Shown: positions 1 to 6,020 of the stretch, piece by piece
Position numbering within the stretch: the first letter of the stretch is position 1
Layout of the letters: each line of letters starts with the position of its first letter
DNA from: Ignavibacteria bacterium
GTDB lineage: Bacteria; Bacteroidota; Ignavibacteria; UBA10030; UBA6906
Direction: 5' to 3'
NCBI GenBank assembly: GCA_029859455.1
Contig: JAOUDE010000163.1
Span: 1-6,020, forward strand
Length of the DNA stretch: 6,020 nt
Notes under the pieces: generated by a model
The model's input: the letters and a program-made list of their open reading frames with translations, nothing else
Databases searched by the model: none
What the model was told of the DNA's origin: nothing
Position numbers and translations under genes: made by a program

Positions 1-2481
1 GATCAGGTCCCAGAGAACCGGTTCAATCTCGGTCGCTATCGATTCGAACTCCTCGACCCTTCCGAGCTGGAAGTAGAAAGAGGCTATGTCAGAGCTGAGG
101 TCCCACGACATCGGAACCTTCTCACGAGGAATCACTTCCTCCATCCTGTCGAGAACACGCTCAGCGTTTTTCTCGCTCCCCGCGACATTCATTTCGTACA
201 ACGCAAGACGGATGAAACCTGACCGATAGTTCGTCATCAGCCGGGTGACGTTCTCGTCAAAGTAGACTTTGGCGTCAGCTATGCTTCTGAACTTGTAGCC
301 GTACTGCGGAGTCTTCGAGTGCCCTTCCGGCTCATTGAACAGGTTCGCCTCCAGAATATCCGGGGCAATACCAGCTTCCTGGGAGGGGATCCTCTGCACT
401 TCCAGCCGCCAGGTCAACCCGCGGAACCAGAGGAATTGATCGAGACCGATCTTTGAATCTGGTGCGACAGTCACCGCGAAATAGATCGGTTTCTCCCACT
501 GATTCGACCGGATAATCTCCCACACCATCCTGTCCTGCACCCTGATCGCCGTTGTGGTCTGTCCCACCCTGAATGTATGAGGGAAGGTCCAGCTTATTTT
601 TTTCCGGTTCGTCACCGCAGTATCAGTTATCCCGAACCTCTGGTACGCTTCTGCCGGGACCGGAATCTCGACCGTCTGCGAGGTCCATTGAATCGGTTGA
701 ATGTTGTGGATCTGAGAATCTGTCAGTCCGATCCGGACCGGGCTCGCCTCCTCGTAATACGGATCCAGCTTCAGCTGCCTGATATACCATGGTGTGTTCA
801 CCAGACTCAGATTCACGATCCGGACATCACGGCGGACACCCTCGACGTCCTGAAGATACCAGAGCGGGAACGTGTCGTTATCCCCGTTCGTAAACAGGAT
901 CGCATCCTGCTCGCACGACTGTAGGATGTTATACGAATAATCCCATGCAATGTAGTTTCCGGACCGGTCATGGCTTTCCCAGTTCATCCGTCCCATATTG
1001 AACGGAATCGCAATGAACAGCAGCCCGGTAATCACACCGGTGCCCAGTTGCACCTGCTTTCCGTCCTGCAGCGCTTTCTTCACAAGATCACTCAGAAACA
1101 CAACACCAATGGCGATCCAGAGAGAAAAAATATAGAATGCACCGACGTAGATATAATCTCGTTCTCTCGGCTGCGGCTCCTGCTGGTTGTTATACAGGGC
1201 GAGCACAGGACCGAGGATTATGAACGAAGCGAGGAACACCCAGCCCATCTTCGGGTCTCTCTTGAAGATGTACCAGGCTCCGATCAACCCCATCAGCAGC
1301 GGTATCCCGAACGTCCCCCGCCACTGGATCCCCGCGTCCTGTCGGTCACTCTCCTGCCCGATGTAGTTCCATCCGAGGTAGCGCACGAACATATGACCCA
1401 GCTGATACCGGAAGAGGTAGTCCCATTCGCTGGAGTAGTCGGTATAAATCCTTTGCTGGTGCGCTTCCATGCTCCATCGCCTGGGCCAGAAATCGATATC
1501 TCCATACTGCTCTCTGTTCAGATAGGACGTCAGCCGTGACAGATCACTCGGATCATTCTCGTTCATCGGCACATCGGTGTTCGAACGGATCAGGACGGTG
1601 GTATATGTCGTGTAACCGATCAGGATTAGAACAATCGCGACCAGGGCGGTATGAATCGCGCGGTTCTTTTTCTTATGGAAATGGTATACCCCGTAGAGCG
1701 CGGCAGCGGTAAGAAGCAATGGTATGTACTTCAGGTTTTCGTCCGTTACTCCCATGAACGACCCATCGAGCATCCCTGGAAGCATTTTTACGATTCCGGG
1801 GTAGACAAGGCCGAACCCGGTAAGAGCGATCGCCAGAAACGCGAGGAACGAAGTCCCTGTGATCTCAAACTTCCTGAAATACACGATCATGGCAACAGGA
1901 AAGATCACCAGAAGTGCAAGCAGATGGACCCCGAGCGATAGTCCCATCAGGTACGCGATCAGGATCAGGTATTTTTCATTCCCGGGGGAATCGGCCCTCT
2001 CATACCACCGCATCGCCAGCCACATGATCACCGTCAGAAAGAGCATGCTTACACCGTACACTTCGGCCTCTACGGAATTGAACCAGTAGGTGGTGCTGAA
2101 GGTCAGCGAGAAGGCTCCGATCAACGATGCTCCATACAGGGTTACCTTGTCGGCCAGCGAGGTGGGAAGTCCCCGGAAATCGAGAATAACCCGAACAGTT
2201 ACCAGATAGAGGAACATCACGCCGAGCGCGCTACAGAGAGCCGAAAACGCATGCGCGCGAACAGCCAGATCGGACGCTACGGGAAACATCATGGCAATTC
2301 TGGTCATCAGCAGGAACAATGGAGAGCCCGGGGGATGGGGCACCTGAAGCATGTAGGAGGCGGCGATGAACTCCCCTACGTCCCAGAATACGACGGTCGG
2401 GGCAAGCGTCAGAAGATACGTGAGCAGGGAAACCCCGAAGACCGTCCCGGCCAGAACCCTATTGATTGTCTGATGAGTCAT
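1..2481 (-). CDS. DUF2723 (TMEM260-like) GT-C membrane glycosyltransferase, N-terminal 827 residues, 3' end off the window
   Basis: I read this frame directly from the reverse complement: it is open for 827 codons from the ATG at 2481 to the left edge, with no stop. The N-terminus has the DUF2723 signature: a first membrane segment (about 11-31), then WDVGEF (33-38) with Asp34 and Glu37, and PHPPGSPLF (48-56). Further hallmarks are YWFNSVEAEVYG (132-143), QPRERDYIYVG (437-447) and LFTNGDNDTFPLWYLQDVEG (529-548). I count roughly 11-12 membrane segments between 11 and 495, then a long soluble part; residues about 745-820 look helical and TPR-like. Human TMEM260 of this family is a protein O-mannosyltransferase, and the acidic residues of the first outer loop are the expected catalytic site of a GT-C fold. 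Sugar transfer to exported proteins is therefore inferred; donor and acceptor are unknown. An in-frame TGA lies 15 nt before the ATG, fixing the start. Confidence 0.93.
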   Translation of the reverse strand, partial: MTHQTINRVLAGTVFGVSLLTYLLTLAPTVVFWDVGEFIAASYMLQVPHPPGSPLFLLMTRIAMMFPVASDLAVRAHAFSALCSALGVMFLYLVTVRVILDFRGLPTSLADKVTLYGASLIGAFSLTFSTTYWFNSVEAEVYGVSMLFLTVIMWLAMRWYERADSPGNEKYLILIAYLMGLSLGVHLLALLVIFPVAMIVYFRKFEITGTSFLAFLAIALTGFGLVYPGIVKMLPGMLDGSFMGVTDENLKYIPLLLTAAALYGVYHFHKKKNRAIHTALVAIVLILIGYTTYTTVLIRSNTDVPMNENDPSDLSRLTSYLNREQYGDIDFWPRRWSMEAHQQRIYTDYSSEWDYLFRYQLGHMFVRYLGWNYIGQESDRQDAGIQWRGTFGIPLLMGLIGAWYIFKRDPKMGWVFLASFIILGPVLALYNNQQEPQPRERDYIYVGAFYIFSLWIAIGVVFLSDLVKKALQDGKQVQLGTGVITGLLFIAIPFNMGRMNWESHDRSGNYIAWDYSYNILQSCEQDAILFTNGDNDTFPLWYLQDVEGVRRDVRIVNLSLVNTPWYIRQLKLDPYYEEASPVRIGLTDSQIHNIQPIQWTSQTVEIPVPAEAYQRFGITDTAVTNRKKISWTFPHTFRVGQTTTAIRVQDRMVWEIIRSNQWEKPIYFAVTVAPDSKIGLDQFLWFRGLTWRLEVQRIPSQEAGIAPDILEANLFNEPEGHSKTPQYGYKFRSIADAKVYFDENVTRLMTNYRSGFIRLALYEMNVAGSEKNAERVLDRMEEVIPREKVPMSWDLSSDIASFYFQLGRVEEFESIATEIEPVLWDLI

Positions 2482-2489
2482 ACAGGAAA

Positions 2490-2498
2490 CCTCTCTTC
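2490..2498 (-). promoter_or_regulatory. Ribosome binding site of the DUF2723 gene
   Basis: The minus strand reads GAAGAGAGG, 8 nt before the ATG at 2481. It is a purine-rich Shine-Dalgarno sequence at normal spacing. Together with the in-frame TGA just upstream it decides the start of the DUF2723 gene. Confidence 0.7.
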
Positions 2499-2506
2499 AA
2501 CCTCGG

Positions 2507-2529
2507 TCACCGGCGTGTCATCCGGCGTG
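2507..2529 (-). repeat. Imperfect direct repeat in the DUF2723 leader
   Basis: On the minus strand CACGCCGGATGA (2529-2518) is directly followed by CACGCCGGTGA (2517-2507), differing by one base. It sits in the predicted untranslated leader, about 10 nt before the ribosome binding site. It could be a tandem half-site for a regulator or a chance duplication; the sequence alone does not decide. Confidence 0.4.
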
Positions 2530-2558
2530 GTCAATTGTTCAGTGAGATGAAATCAAAA

Positions 2559-2587
2559 AATATAGGGCAAAACGCCCTGAATATCAA
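2559..2587 (-). promoter_or_regulatory. Sigma70-like promoter for the DUF2723 gene
   Basis: On the minus strand a -35 box TTGATA (2587-2582) is followed by a 17-bp spacer and a -10 box TATATT (2564-2559). Each box matches the sigma70 consensus at five of six positions and the spacing is ideal. Transcription would start near 2552, giving a leader of about 70 nt before the ATG at 2481. The spacer holds an inverted repeat, AGGGC-GTTTT-GCCCT (2578-2564). If the organism belongs to Bacteroidetes proper, its main sigma factor prefers a different -7/-33 pattern, which I do not find here, so activity is inferred. Confidence 0.5.
2564..2578 (-). repeat. Short inverted repeat with T-run; possible weak terminator after hemW
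   Basis: AGGGC and GCCCT form a perfect 5-bp stem around a GTTTT loop, followed on the minus strand by ATA and six T residues (to 2555). It lies 32 nt after the hemW stop, where an intrinsic terminator would be expected. The stem is short and the T-run does not start directly after it, so termination would be weak. The same bases make up the spacer and -10 region of the predicted promoter; I consider the promoter reading more likely, but both could operate. Confidence 0.3.
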
Positions 2588-2606
2588 CAAACAGTTCCCG
2601 GTATCT

Positions 2607-2622
2607 CCGTCAGGCCGTCAGG
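2607..2622. repeat. Perfect 8-bp tandem duplication over the hemW stop codon
   Basis: CCGTCAGG occurs twice back to back on the plus strand. On the minus strand the second copy contains the hemW stop (GCC TGA CGG) and the first encodes Leu-Thr just before it. It looks like a local slippage duplication at the gene end; no function is evident. Confidence 0.6.
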
Positions 2623-3761
2623 CGTGCGCTCATCTCATCACAGAGCAGGTAGCCGCGCGTTGTTGACCGGAGTGTCCCGTCATCCAGCGTGACCAGGTTG
2701 TTGCGGAGCAGTTCTGAAATCAGAGACTCCTGACGTGCCAGAGTGTGCTCACCGAAGTCAGCGCGGAACCGGTGCAAATCGACCCCGCCGCTCCGGAGAC
2801 CCAGAAACAACCTTTCCACCATCAGCGTCTCGCTGCTCAGCGTTTCCTCACCGGCGATCGGAAGCATCGCCCTCTTGAGACGATCTGCGTAGTTCCCGAC
2901 GTTCGCGATGTTCCACCAGCGGCGGGCGGTCCCGGTGGCTCGGTCGGACCAGAAGGAATGAGCGGACGGGCCGAAACCAATGTAGTTCCGGTGCTGCCAG
3001 TAGCTCATATTGTGAACGGATCGAAATCCCGGTTTCGCAAAGTTGGAGACCTCGTATTGCTCGTACCCCGAAGAAGCAAGCAGGTGAACGGTTTCATCAA
3101 AAAACCGGGCTTCGGTCTCAACCGGCAACGGGGTGACCTGTCCGGTCCGCACGAGCCGTGACAACGGCGTGTTTTCTTCCACGATAAGACTATACGCGGA
3201 AATATGATCGGGGTTCAGGTCAATGGCGCGAAGGAGGGTCTTCCTCCAGCTTTCCAGGGTCTGACGCGGAAGCGAATAGATCAGATCGATGCTGACGTTG
3301 GAAAACCGGGCCTCCCGGGCATCCCGGACCGCCCGCACGGCCTGGGAGACATCATGAATCCGCCCCAGAAATGCAAGCTCCGACTCGTCGAACGATTGAA
3401 TTCCGATACTGAGACGATTGATCCCGGATTCCCGGAACCCGCAGAGAGTGTCAGGATCCAGCGTCCCCGGATTCGATTCCAGCGTGATCTCCGCGTCGGC
3501 CGACAATTCGTATTTCTGCCGAACATGATCGAGGATTTTCCGAACATCAGATGCCGGAAGAAGCGAGGGAGTTCCGCCGCCAAAAAACAGAGACGAAACC
3601 ACCATGCCCTCCGGCGGTACGACGAGGTCGATCTCGGAATGCAACGATTCCAGAAAAGAATCAAAGGAATTCACACCTTCGATCGAATAGAAATCACAAT
3701 AGATGCACTTCCGTGTGCAGAACGGGATATGAAAGTACAAAGAACAAAGCCTCTCTTGCAT
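2610..3761 (-). CDS. hemW: HemW, radical SAM heme chaperone (coproporphyrinogen III oxidase-like)
   Basis: The product is 383 residues, close to the roughly 380 usual for HemW. The radical SAM cluster motif is Cys15-x3-Cys19-x2-Cys22 within HIPFCTRKCIYCDF (11-24). The C-Y-C-D-F ending is the HemW form, unlike the extra cysteine of true HemN, so an oxidase role is unlikely. SAM-binding elements follow: GGGTPS (61-66), ESNP (95-98), LSIGIQSF (117-124) and DLIYSLP (159-165). The HemW C-terminal signature HNMSYW (250-255) and GFGPSAHSF (262-270) is present. The family binds heme and is thought to deliver it to membrane cytochromes in the cytoplasm-facing membrane. The ATG at 3761 overlaps the lepB2 stop as TGATG. 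A GTG immediately before it (3764) is an alternative start, with a weak AGGG at 3776-3779 slightly better spaced for it. The tight overlap suggests translational coupling to lepB2. Confidence 0.95.
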   Translation of the reverse strand: MQERLCSLYFHIPFCTRKCIYCDFYSIEGVNSFDSFLESLHSEIDLVVPPEGMVVSSLFFGGGTPSLLPASDVRKILDHVRQKYELSADAEITLESNPGTLDPDTLCGFRESGINRLSIGIQSFDESELAFLGRIHDVSQAVRAVRDAREARFSNVSIDLIYSLPRQTLESWRKTLLRAIDLNPDHISAYSLIVEENTPLSRLVRTGQVTPLPVETEARFFDETVHLLASSGYEQYEVSNFAKPGFRSVHNMSYWQHRNYIGFGPSAHSFWSDRATGTARRWWNIANVGNYADRLKRAMLPIAGEETLSSETLMVERLFLGLRSGGVDLHRFRADFGEHTLARQESLISELLRNNLVTLDDGTLRSTTRGYLLCDEMSARLTA

Positions 3762-4654
3762 CACCGGATCACCATCCCTACCCTGTTCCAGCGGATGGAA
3801 CTCACCCGTGCGGTAAATGAGTCTTCGGAGATGGTCTCATCCCACGACCAATAGACAACGACGGCCTTTCCGATAAGATGAGTGGCTGGCACGAGTCCCC
3901 AGAACCGGCTGTCCAGACTGTTCCGACGGTTGTCTCCCATCATGAAATAGTAGTCATTCTCCACTCTGTACGATGATGAAACAACTCCGTCAATTTCGAT
4001 CCTCCCACCCGTTGTATCAACGGTGTGTCCTTCCCGCCGTATCAACTGCTGCCAAAATGCGATATTCGACCGGCTGAGGTCAATAACCTGTCCAACTGCC
4101 GGAACCGGAAGAGGGCCGTAGTTATCACTGTTGTAAGGCGCTCCGCGCGGATAGATGCGCGGGTCAACATAGTCCGGAGGAAAGGGAATCAGTTTCTCTT
4201 TTTTGACCAGTCTTGGCGGCAGAAGACGGTTGTCGTTTACAATAACAGTCCCGTTTTCAATCCCGATCGTATCACCCGGCACTGCCATACATCGTTTCAC
4301 GAAGTTGACCGGTTCCGGAGGCGATTCATCCCGCCATGCCGGAGATTCGAACACGACCACATCTCCCCTCTTCGGACCGGAAAACAGCTCCAGCGATCCC
4401 GACGGTATCCTGATGGTGGAAAAGGGAAGATAGCGCGGCGTTCTCAGACCATACGAGAGCTTGTTGACCAGCAGGAAGTCTCCGGCGAACAGCGTCTCTT
4501 CCATGGACGGGCTTGGTATCCGGTATGCCTCGACGACAAACAACTTCAGAAATAAACCGGCGGCCAGTGTGGCCAGAAGAATGTTCCGGTACTCCTTCCA
4601 TCTCGGCCTGGAACCATCCCCGCCTGTCTTCGCGCTATCGGATGATCGTTCCAA
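3761..4654 (-). CDS. lepB: Signal peptidase I, second tandem copy (LepB2)
   Basis: This is a type I signal peptidase (S26) that removes signal peptides from exported proteins at the outer face of the inner membrane. Using a TTG start at 4654 it is 297 residues: a basic cytoplasmic tail, one membrane segment (about 24-42), then box B IPSPSME with catalytic Ser50, GDFLLVNK (58-65), KRGDVVVF (95-102), FVKRCMAVPGD with general-base Lys120, and box E GDNRRNSLDSRFWG (240-253). A long insert lies between Lys120 and box E, including IYPRG (167-171). All catalytic residues are present, so it should be active. The start is uncertain: no ATG occurs in frame before the catalytic serine. The frame stays open upstream into lepB1, so a start could be at TTG 4654, 4663 or 4678; an open reading up to 4879 exists but its extra N-terminus is an out-of-frame reading of lepB1. 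The downstream end overlaps hemW. Confidence 0.9.
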   Translation of the reverse strand: MERSSDSAKTGGDGSRPRWKEYRNILLATLAAGLFLKLFVVEAYRIPSPSMEETLFAGDFLLVNKLSYGLRTPRYLPFSTIRIPSGSLELFSGPKRGDVVVFESPAWRDESPPEPVNFVKRCMAVPGDTIGIENGTVIVNDNRLLPPRLVKKEKLIPFPPDYVDPRIYPRGAPYNSDNYGPLPVPAVGQVIDLSRSNIAFWQQLIRREGHTVDTTGGRIEIDGVVSSSYRVENDYYFMMGDNRRNSLDSRFWGLVPATHLIGKAVVVYWSWDETISEDSFTARVSSIRWNRVGMVIR

Positions 4655-5555
4655 TCCGACCAAAACGAATTGCTGCAAGTTTGGCAGGCCATGATTCTTC
4701 GACCGGAATGGACCAGTAGATGACCATCGGTGTCCCGATAATGTGGTCCTCCGGTATGAATCCCCAGAACCGGCTGTCGAGGCTGTTGTCCCTGTTGTCC
4801 CCCATGCCGAAAATGTATGAACGCTCCACCACATACCGGGTGGCCGGTTCGCCGTCAACCAGGACACCGCGCTCTGCATCCAGCGCTATCGAGTGACCTT
4901 CTCTTCCGACGAAAACGGCCCACTGCACGAAATTCTCTCTCGTTAATTCTATGACGTCTCCCTTCGCGGGGATGCGCATCGGGCCCCAGTGATCCTTGTT
5001 GAAGCCTGAACCCGGTGGAAAGATCTGGGGGTCCCTCTCCGCATGTGACCTGGGGTGGACCGTTCGGTAGACGAGGTTCCGCGGTAACGGCGAGGCCACG
5101 CCGTTGATATAGACCACCCGGTTTCTGATTTCGAGGGTGTCACCGGCGATCGCAATCGCACGTTTGAGATAAAAGGTGAACTCGGACGACCGGAGGGAAT
5201 CACGATAGCCGGGAAACTCGAATACGATAACGTCCCCCCGTTCCACTGACCGGAACTCCGGCAGTCGAAACCAGGGTATCCGGATATTGGTGGCCGGGAT
5301 GGTCCTCGGGGTCGATCCCCCGTACAGAAACTTGTTCACGAACAGAAAATCCCCCGGCAGGATCTCGTTTTCCATCGAACCGGTCGGGACCTCAAAGGAG
5401 GCGAGGACAAAACTGTTCAGAAAGAAGAATGCGACAAGGACCCAGGCAATATCCTTCCCGAACGCCTTGAGCTGTTCACGTGTGATCCTGACTCCCAGAA
5501 TCCTCTCCAATATCGACGGTTTCACTCCCCGACCTTTCCTGTCATGTGCCGACAT
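4635..5555 (-). CDS. lepB: Signal peptidase I, first tandem copy (LepB1)
   Basis: This 306-residue protein has a basic cytoplasmic tail of about 35 residues, one membrane segment (about 36-53), and the S26 signal peptidase boxes: VPTGSM with catalytic Ser60, GDFLFVNK (68-75), ERGDVIVFEFPG (105-116), YLKRAIAIAGD with general-base Lys131, and GDNRDNSLDSRFWG (252-265). It cleaves signal peptides on the outer side of the inner membrane. The insert between Lys131 and box E is long, with QIFPPG (177-182) and GPMRIPAKGD (191-200), as in signal peptidases of the Bacteroidota/Chlorobiota type. It starts 5 nt after the lepA stop, the classical lepA-lepB arrangement also known in enterobacteria. The start ATG at 5555 is supported by a strong Shine-Dalgarno sequence. 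It is clearly paralogous to the next gene: both share the domain order and end with similar IR..R.G..IR tails, but they differ through most of the sequence. Confidence 0.95.
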   Translation of the reverse strand: MSAHDRKGRGVKPSILERILGVRITREQLKAFGKDIAWVLVAFFFLNSFVLASFEVPTGSMENEILPGDFLFVNKFLYGGSTPRTIPATNIRIPWFRLPEFRSVERGDVIVFEFPGYRDSLRSSEFTFYLKRAIAIAGDTLEIRNRVVYINGVASPLPRNLVYRTVHPRSHAERDPQIFPPGSGFNKDHWGPMRIPAKGDVIELTRENFVQWAVFVGREGHSIALDAERGVLVDGEPATRYVVERSYIFGMGDNRDNSLDSRFWGFIPEDHIIGTPMVIYWSIPVEESWPAKLAAIRFGRIGTIIR

Positions 5556-5560
5556 TCGCG

Positions 5561-6020
5561 CTAGTCCTCCTCCATTGATAATACCGCAAAGAATGCTTCC
5601 TGGGGAATCTCAACTCTCCCCACCTGTTTCATCCGCTTTTTCCCTTCCTTCTGACGCTCGAGCAGTTTTCTCTTTCGCGTGATATCCCCTCCGTAGCATT
5701 TTGCAATCACATTTTTTCGAAGTGCTGAGATCGTTTCGCGGGCGATGACCTTGTTCCCGATTGCCGCCTGAATTGCCACCTCGAACATTTGACGGGGAAT
5801 CAGCTTCCGAAGTTTCACACACAGCTTCTTCCCCCAGTCGAATGCTTTCGCTTCGTGGACGATCGTCGAAAACGCGTCAACCGATTCCCCGTTCAGGAGG
5901 ATGTCGAGCTTGACAAGATCTGACTGCTGGAAGTCGAGAATCTCATAATCGAACGACGCGTACCCCCTGCTGGTCGACTTCAGCCTGTCATAGAAGTCAA
6001 AAATGATCTCGGAGAGCGGC
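5561..6020 (-). CDS. lepA: Elongation factor 4 (LepA), C-terminal 152 residues, 5' part off the window
   Basis: The visible 152 residues begin at the right edge with PLSEIIFDFYDRLKS, followed by GYASFDYE and KLDILLNGESVDAFS, the EF-G domain V-like part of LepA. They continue into the LepA-specific C-terminal domain with KLIPRQMFEVAIQAAIG, YGGDITRKRKLL and RVEIPQEAFFAVL. The basic stretch RKRKLLERQKEGKKRMK is the segment that in LepA structures reaches toward the peptidyl transferase centre. LepA is a ribosome-dependent GTPase acting during initiation or elongation; its GTPase domain and start lie beyond the window. The protein ends in Ser-Met-Glu-Glu-Asp with a TAG at 5563-5561. It is the first visible gene of a packed run with lepB1, lepB2 and hemW. 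Any promoter for the run must lie upstream of the window or inside lepA. Confidence 0.96.
   Translation of the reverse strand, partial: PLSEIIFDFYDRLKSTSRGYASFDYEILDFQQSDLVKLDILLNGESVDAFSTIVHEAKAFDWGKKLCVKLRKLIPRQMFEVAIQAAIGNKVIARETISALRKNVIAKCYGGDITRKRKLLERQKEGKKRMKQVGRVEIPQEAFFAVLSMEED
5566..5573 (-). promoter_or_regulatory. Ribosome binding site of lepB1, inside the end of lepA
   Basis: The minus strand reads GGAGGAGG, ending 10 nt before the lepB1 ATG at 5555. It lies within the last codons of lepA (Met-Glu-Glu-Asp), so the lepA C-terminal acidic residues double as the lepB1 binding site. This supports both the lepB1 start and coupling of the two genes. Confidence 0.75.

Noticed and set aside
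577..1539. Long plus-strand open frames opposite the DUF2723 gene
   Set aside because: They are antisense to a minus-strand frame with clear family motifs, have low-complexity, arginine/proline/histidine-rich translations, and no recognisable domain.
2507..2521. Micro open frame ATG-ACA-CGC-CGG-TGA in the DUF2723 leader
   Set aside because: Only four codons, no ribosome binding site in front, and it arises from the tandem repeat; more likely chance than a leader peptide.
2610..3761. hemW as an oxygen-independent coproporphyrinogen III oxidase (hemN)
   Set aside because: The cluster motif ends Cys-Asp-Phe rather than the Cys-x-Cys of HemN, and the HNxxYW signature and length fit HemW.
3204..3854. 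216-codon plus-strand open frame opposite hemW
   Set aside because: It lies wholly antisense to the conserved HemW sequence and the end of lepB2; its translation resembles no family I know and is explained by codon bias of the opposite strand.
4655..4879. N-terminal extension of LepB2 reaching to 4879
   Set aside because: This part overlaps the conserved box E region of lepB1 in another frame and encodes a serine/threonine/tryptophan-rich sequence without signal peptidase features.

Overview
The window holds a single-direction block of five genes, all on the minus strand. In transcription order (right to left) they are the 3' end of lepA (elongation factor 4), two consecutive but divergent signal peptidase I genes (lepB1 and lepB2), hemW (radical SAM heme chaperone), and the first 827 codons of a very large DUF2723 (TMEM260-like GT-C) membrane glycosyltransferase that runs off the left edge. 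Many open frames on the plus strand, and in other minus-strand frames, are shadows of these genes. I see no RNA gene, mobile element or CRISPR array.

Organism: the sequence is moderately GC-rich bacterial chromosome with Shine-Dalgarno-type ribosome binding sites. Both LepB proteins carry the extended insert (proline- and glycine-rich, with an IFPPG/IYPRG...GP...P..G pattern) that I associate with signal peptidases of the Bacteroidota/Chlorobiota (FCB) group. DUF2723 proteins with a long C-terminal part are also typical of that group. An FCB-group bacterium, possibly a deep or uncultured lineage, is therefore my best inference; no rRNA gene is present to confirm it.

Layout: lepA, lepB1, lepB2 and hemW (6020 down to 2610) are tightly packed. 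There is a 5-nt gap between lepA and lepB1, about a 20-nt overlap between lepB1 and lepB2, and a 1-4 nt overlap between lepB2 and hemW. This looks like one translationally coupled operon. A 128-bp gap then follows, carrying a good sigma70-like promoter whose 17-bp spacer contains a small inverted repeat, and the DUF2723 gene starts behind a clear ribosome binding site.

Functionally the block is housekeeping: a translation factor, two enzymes that remove signal peptides from exported proteins, a heme-handling protein useful for membrane cytochromes, and a membrane enzyme probably glycosylating exported proteins. The most unusual points are the tandem LepB pair with complete active sites in both copies, the absence of any usable ATG for lepB2, and the promoter/hairpin overlap before the DUF2723 gene. 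I do not see strong evidence for an undescribed system.
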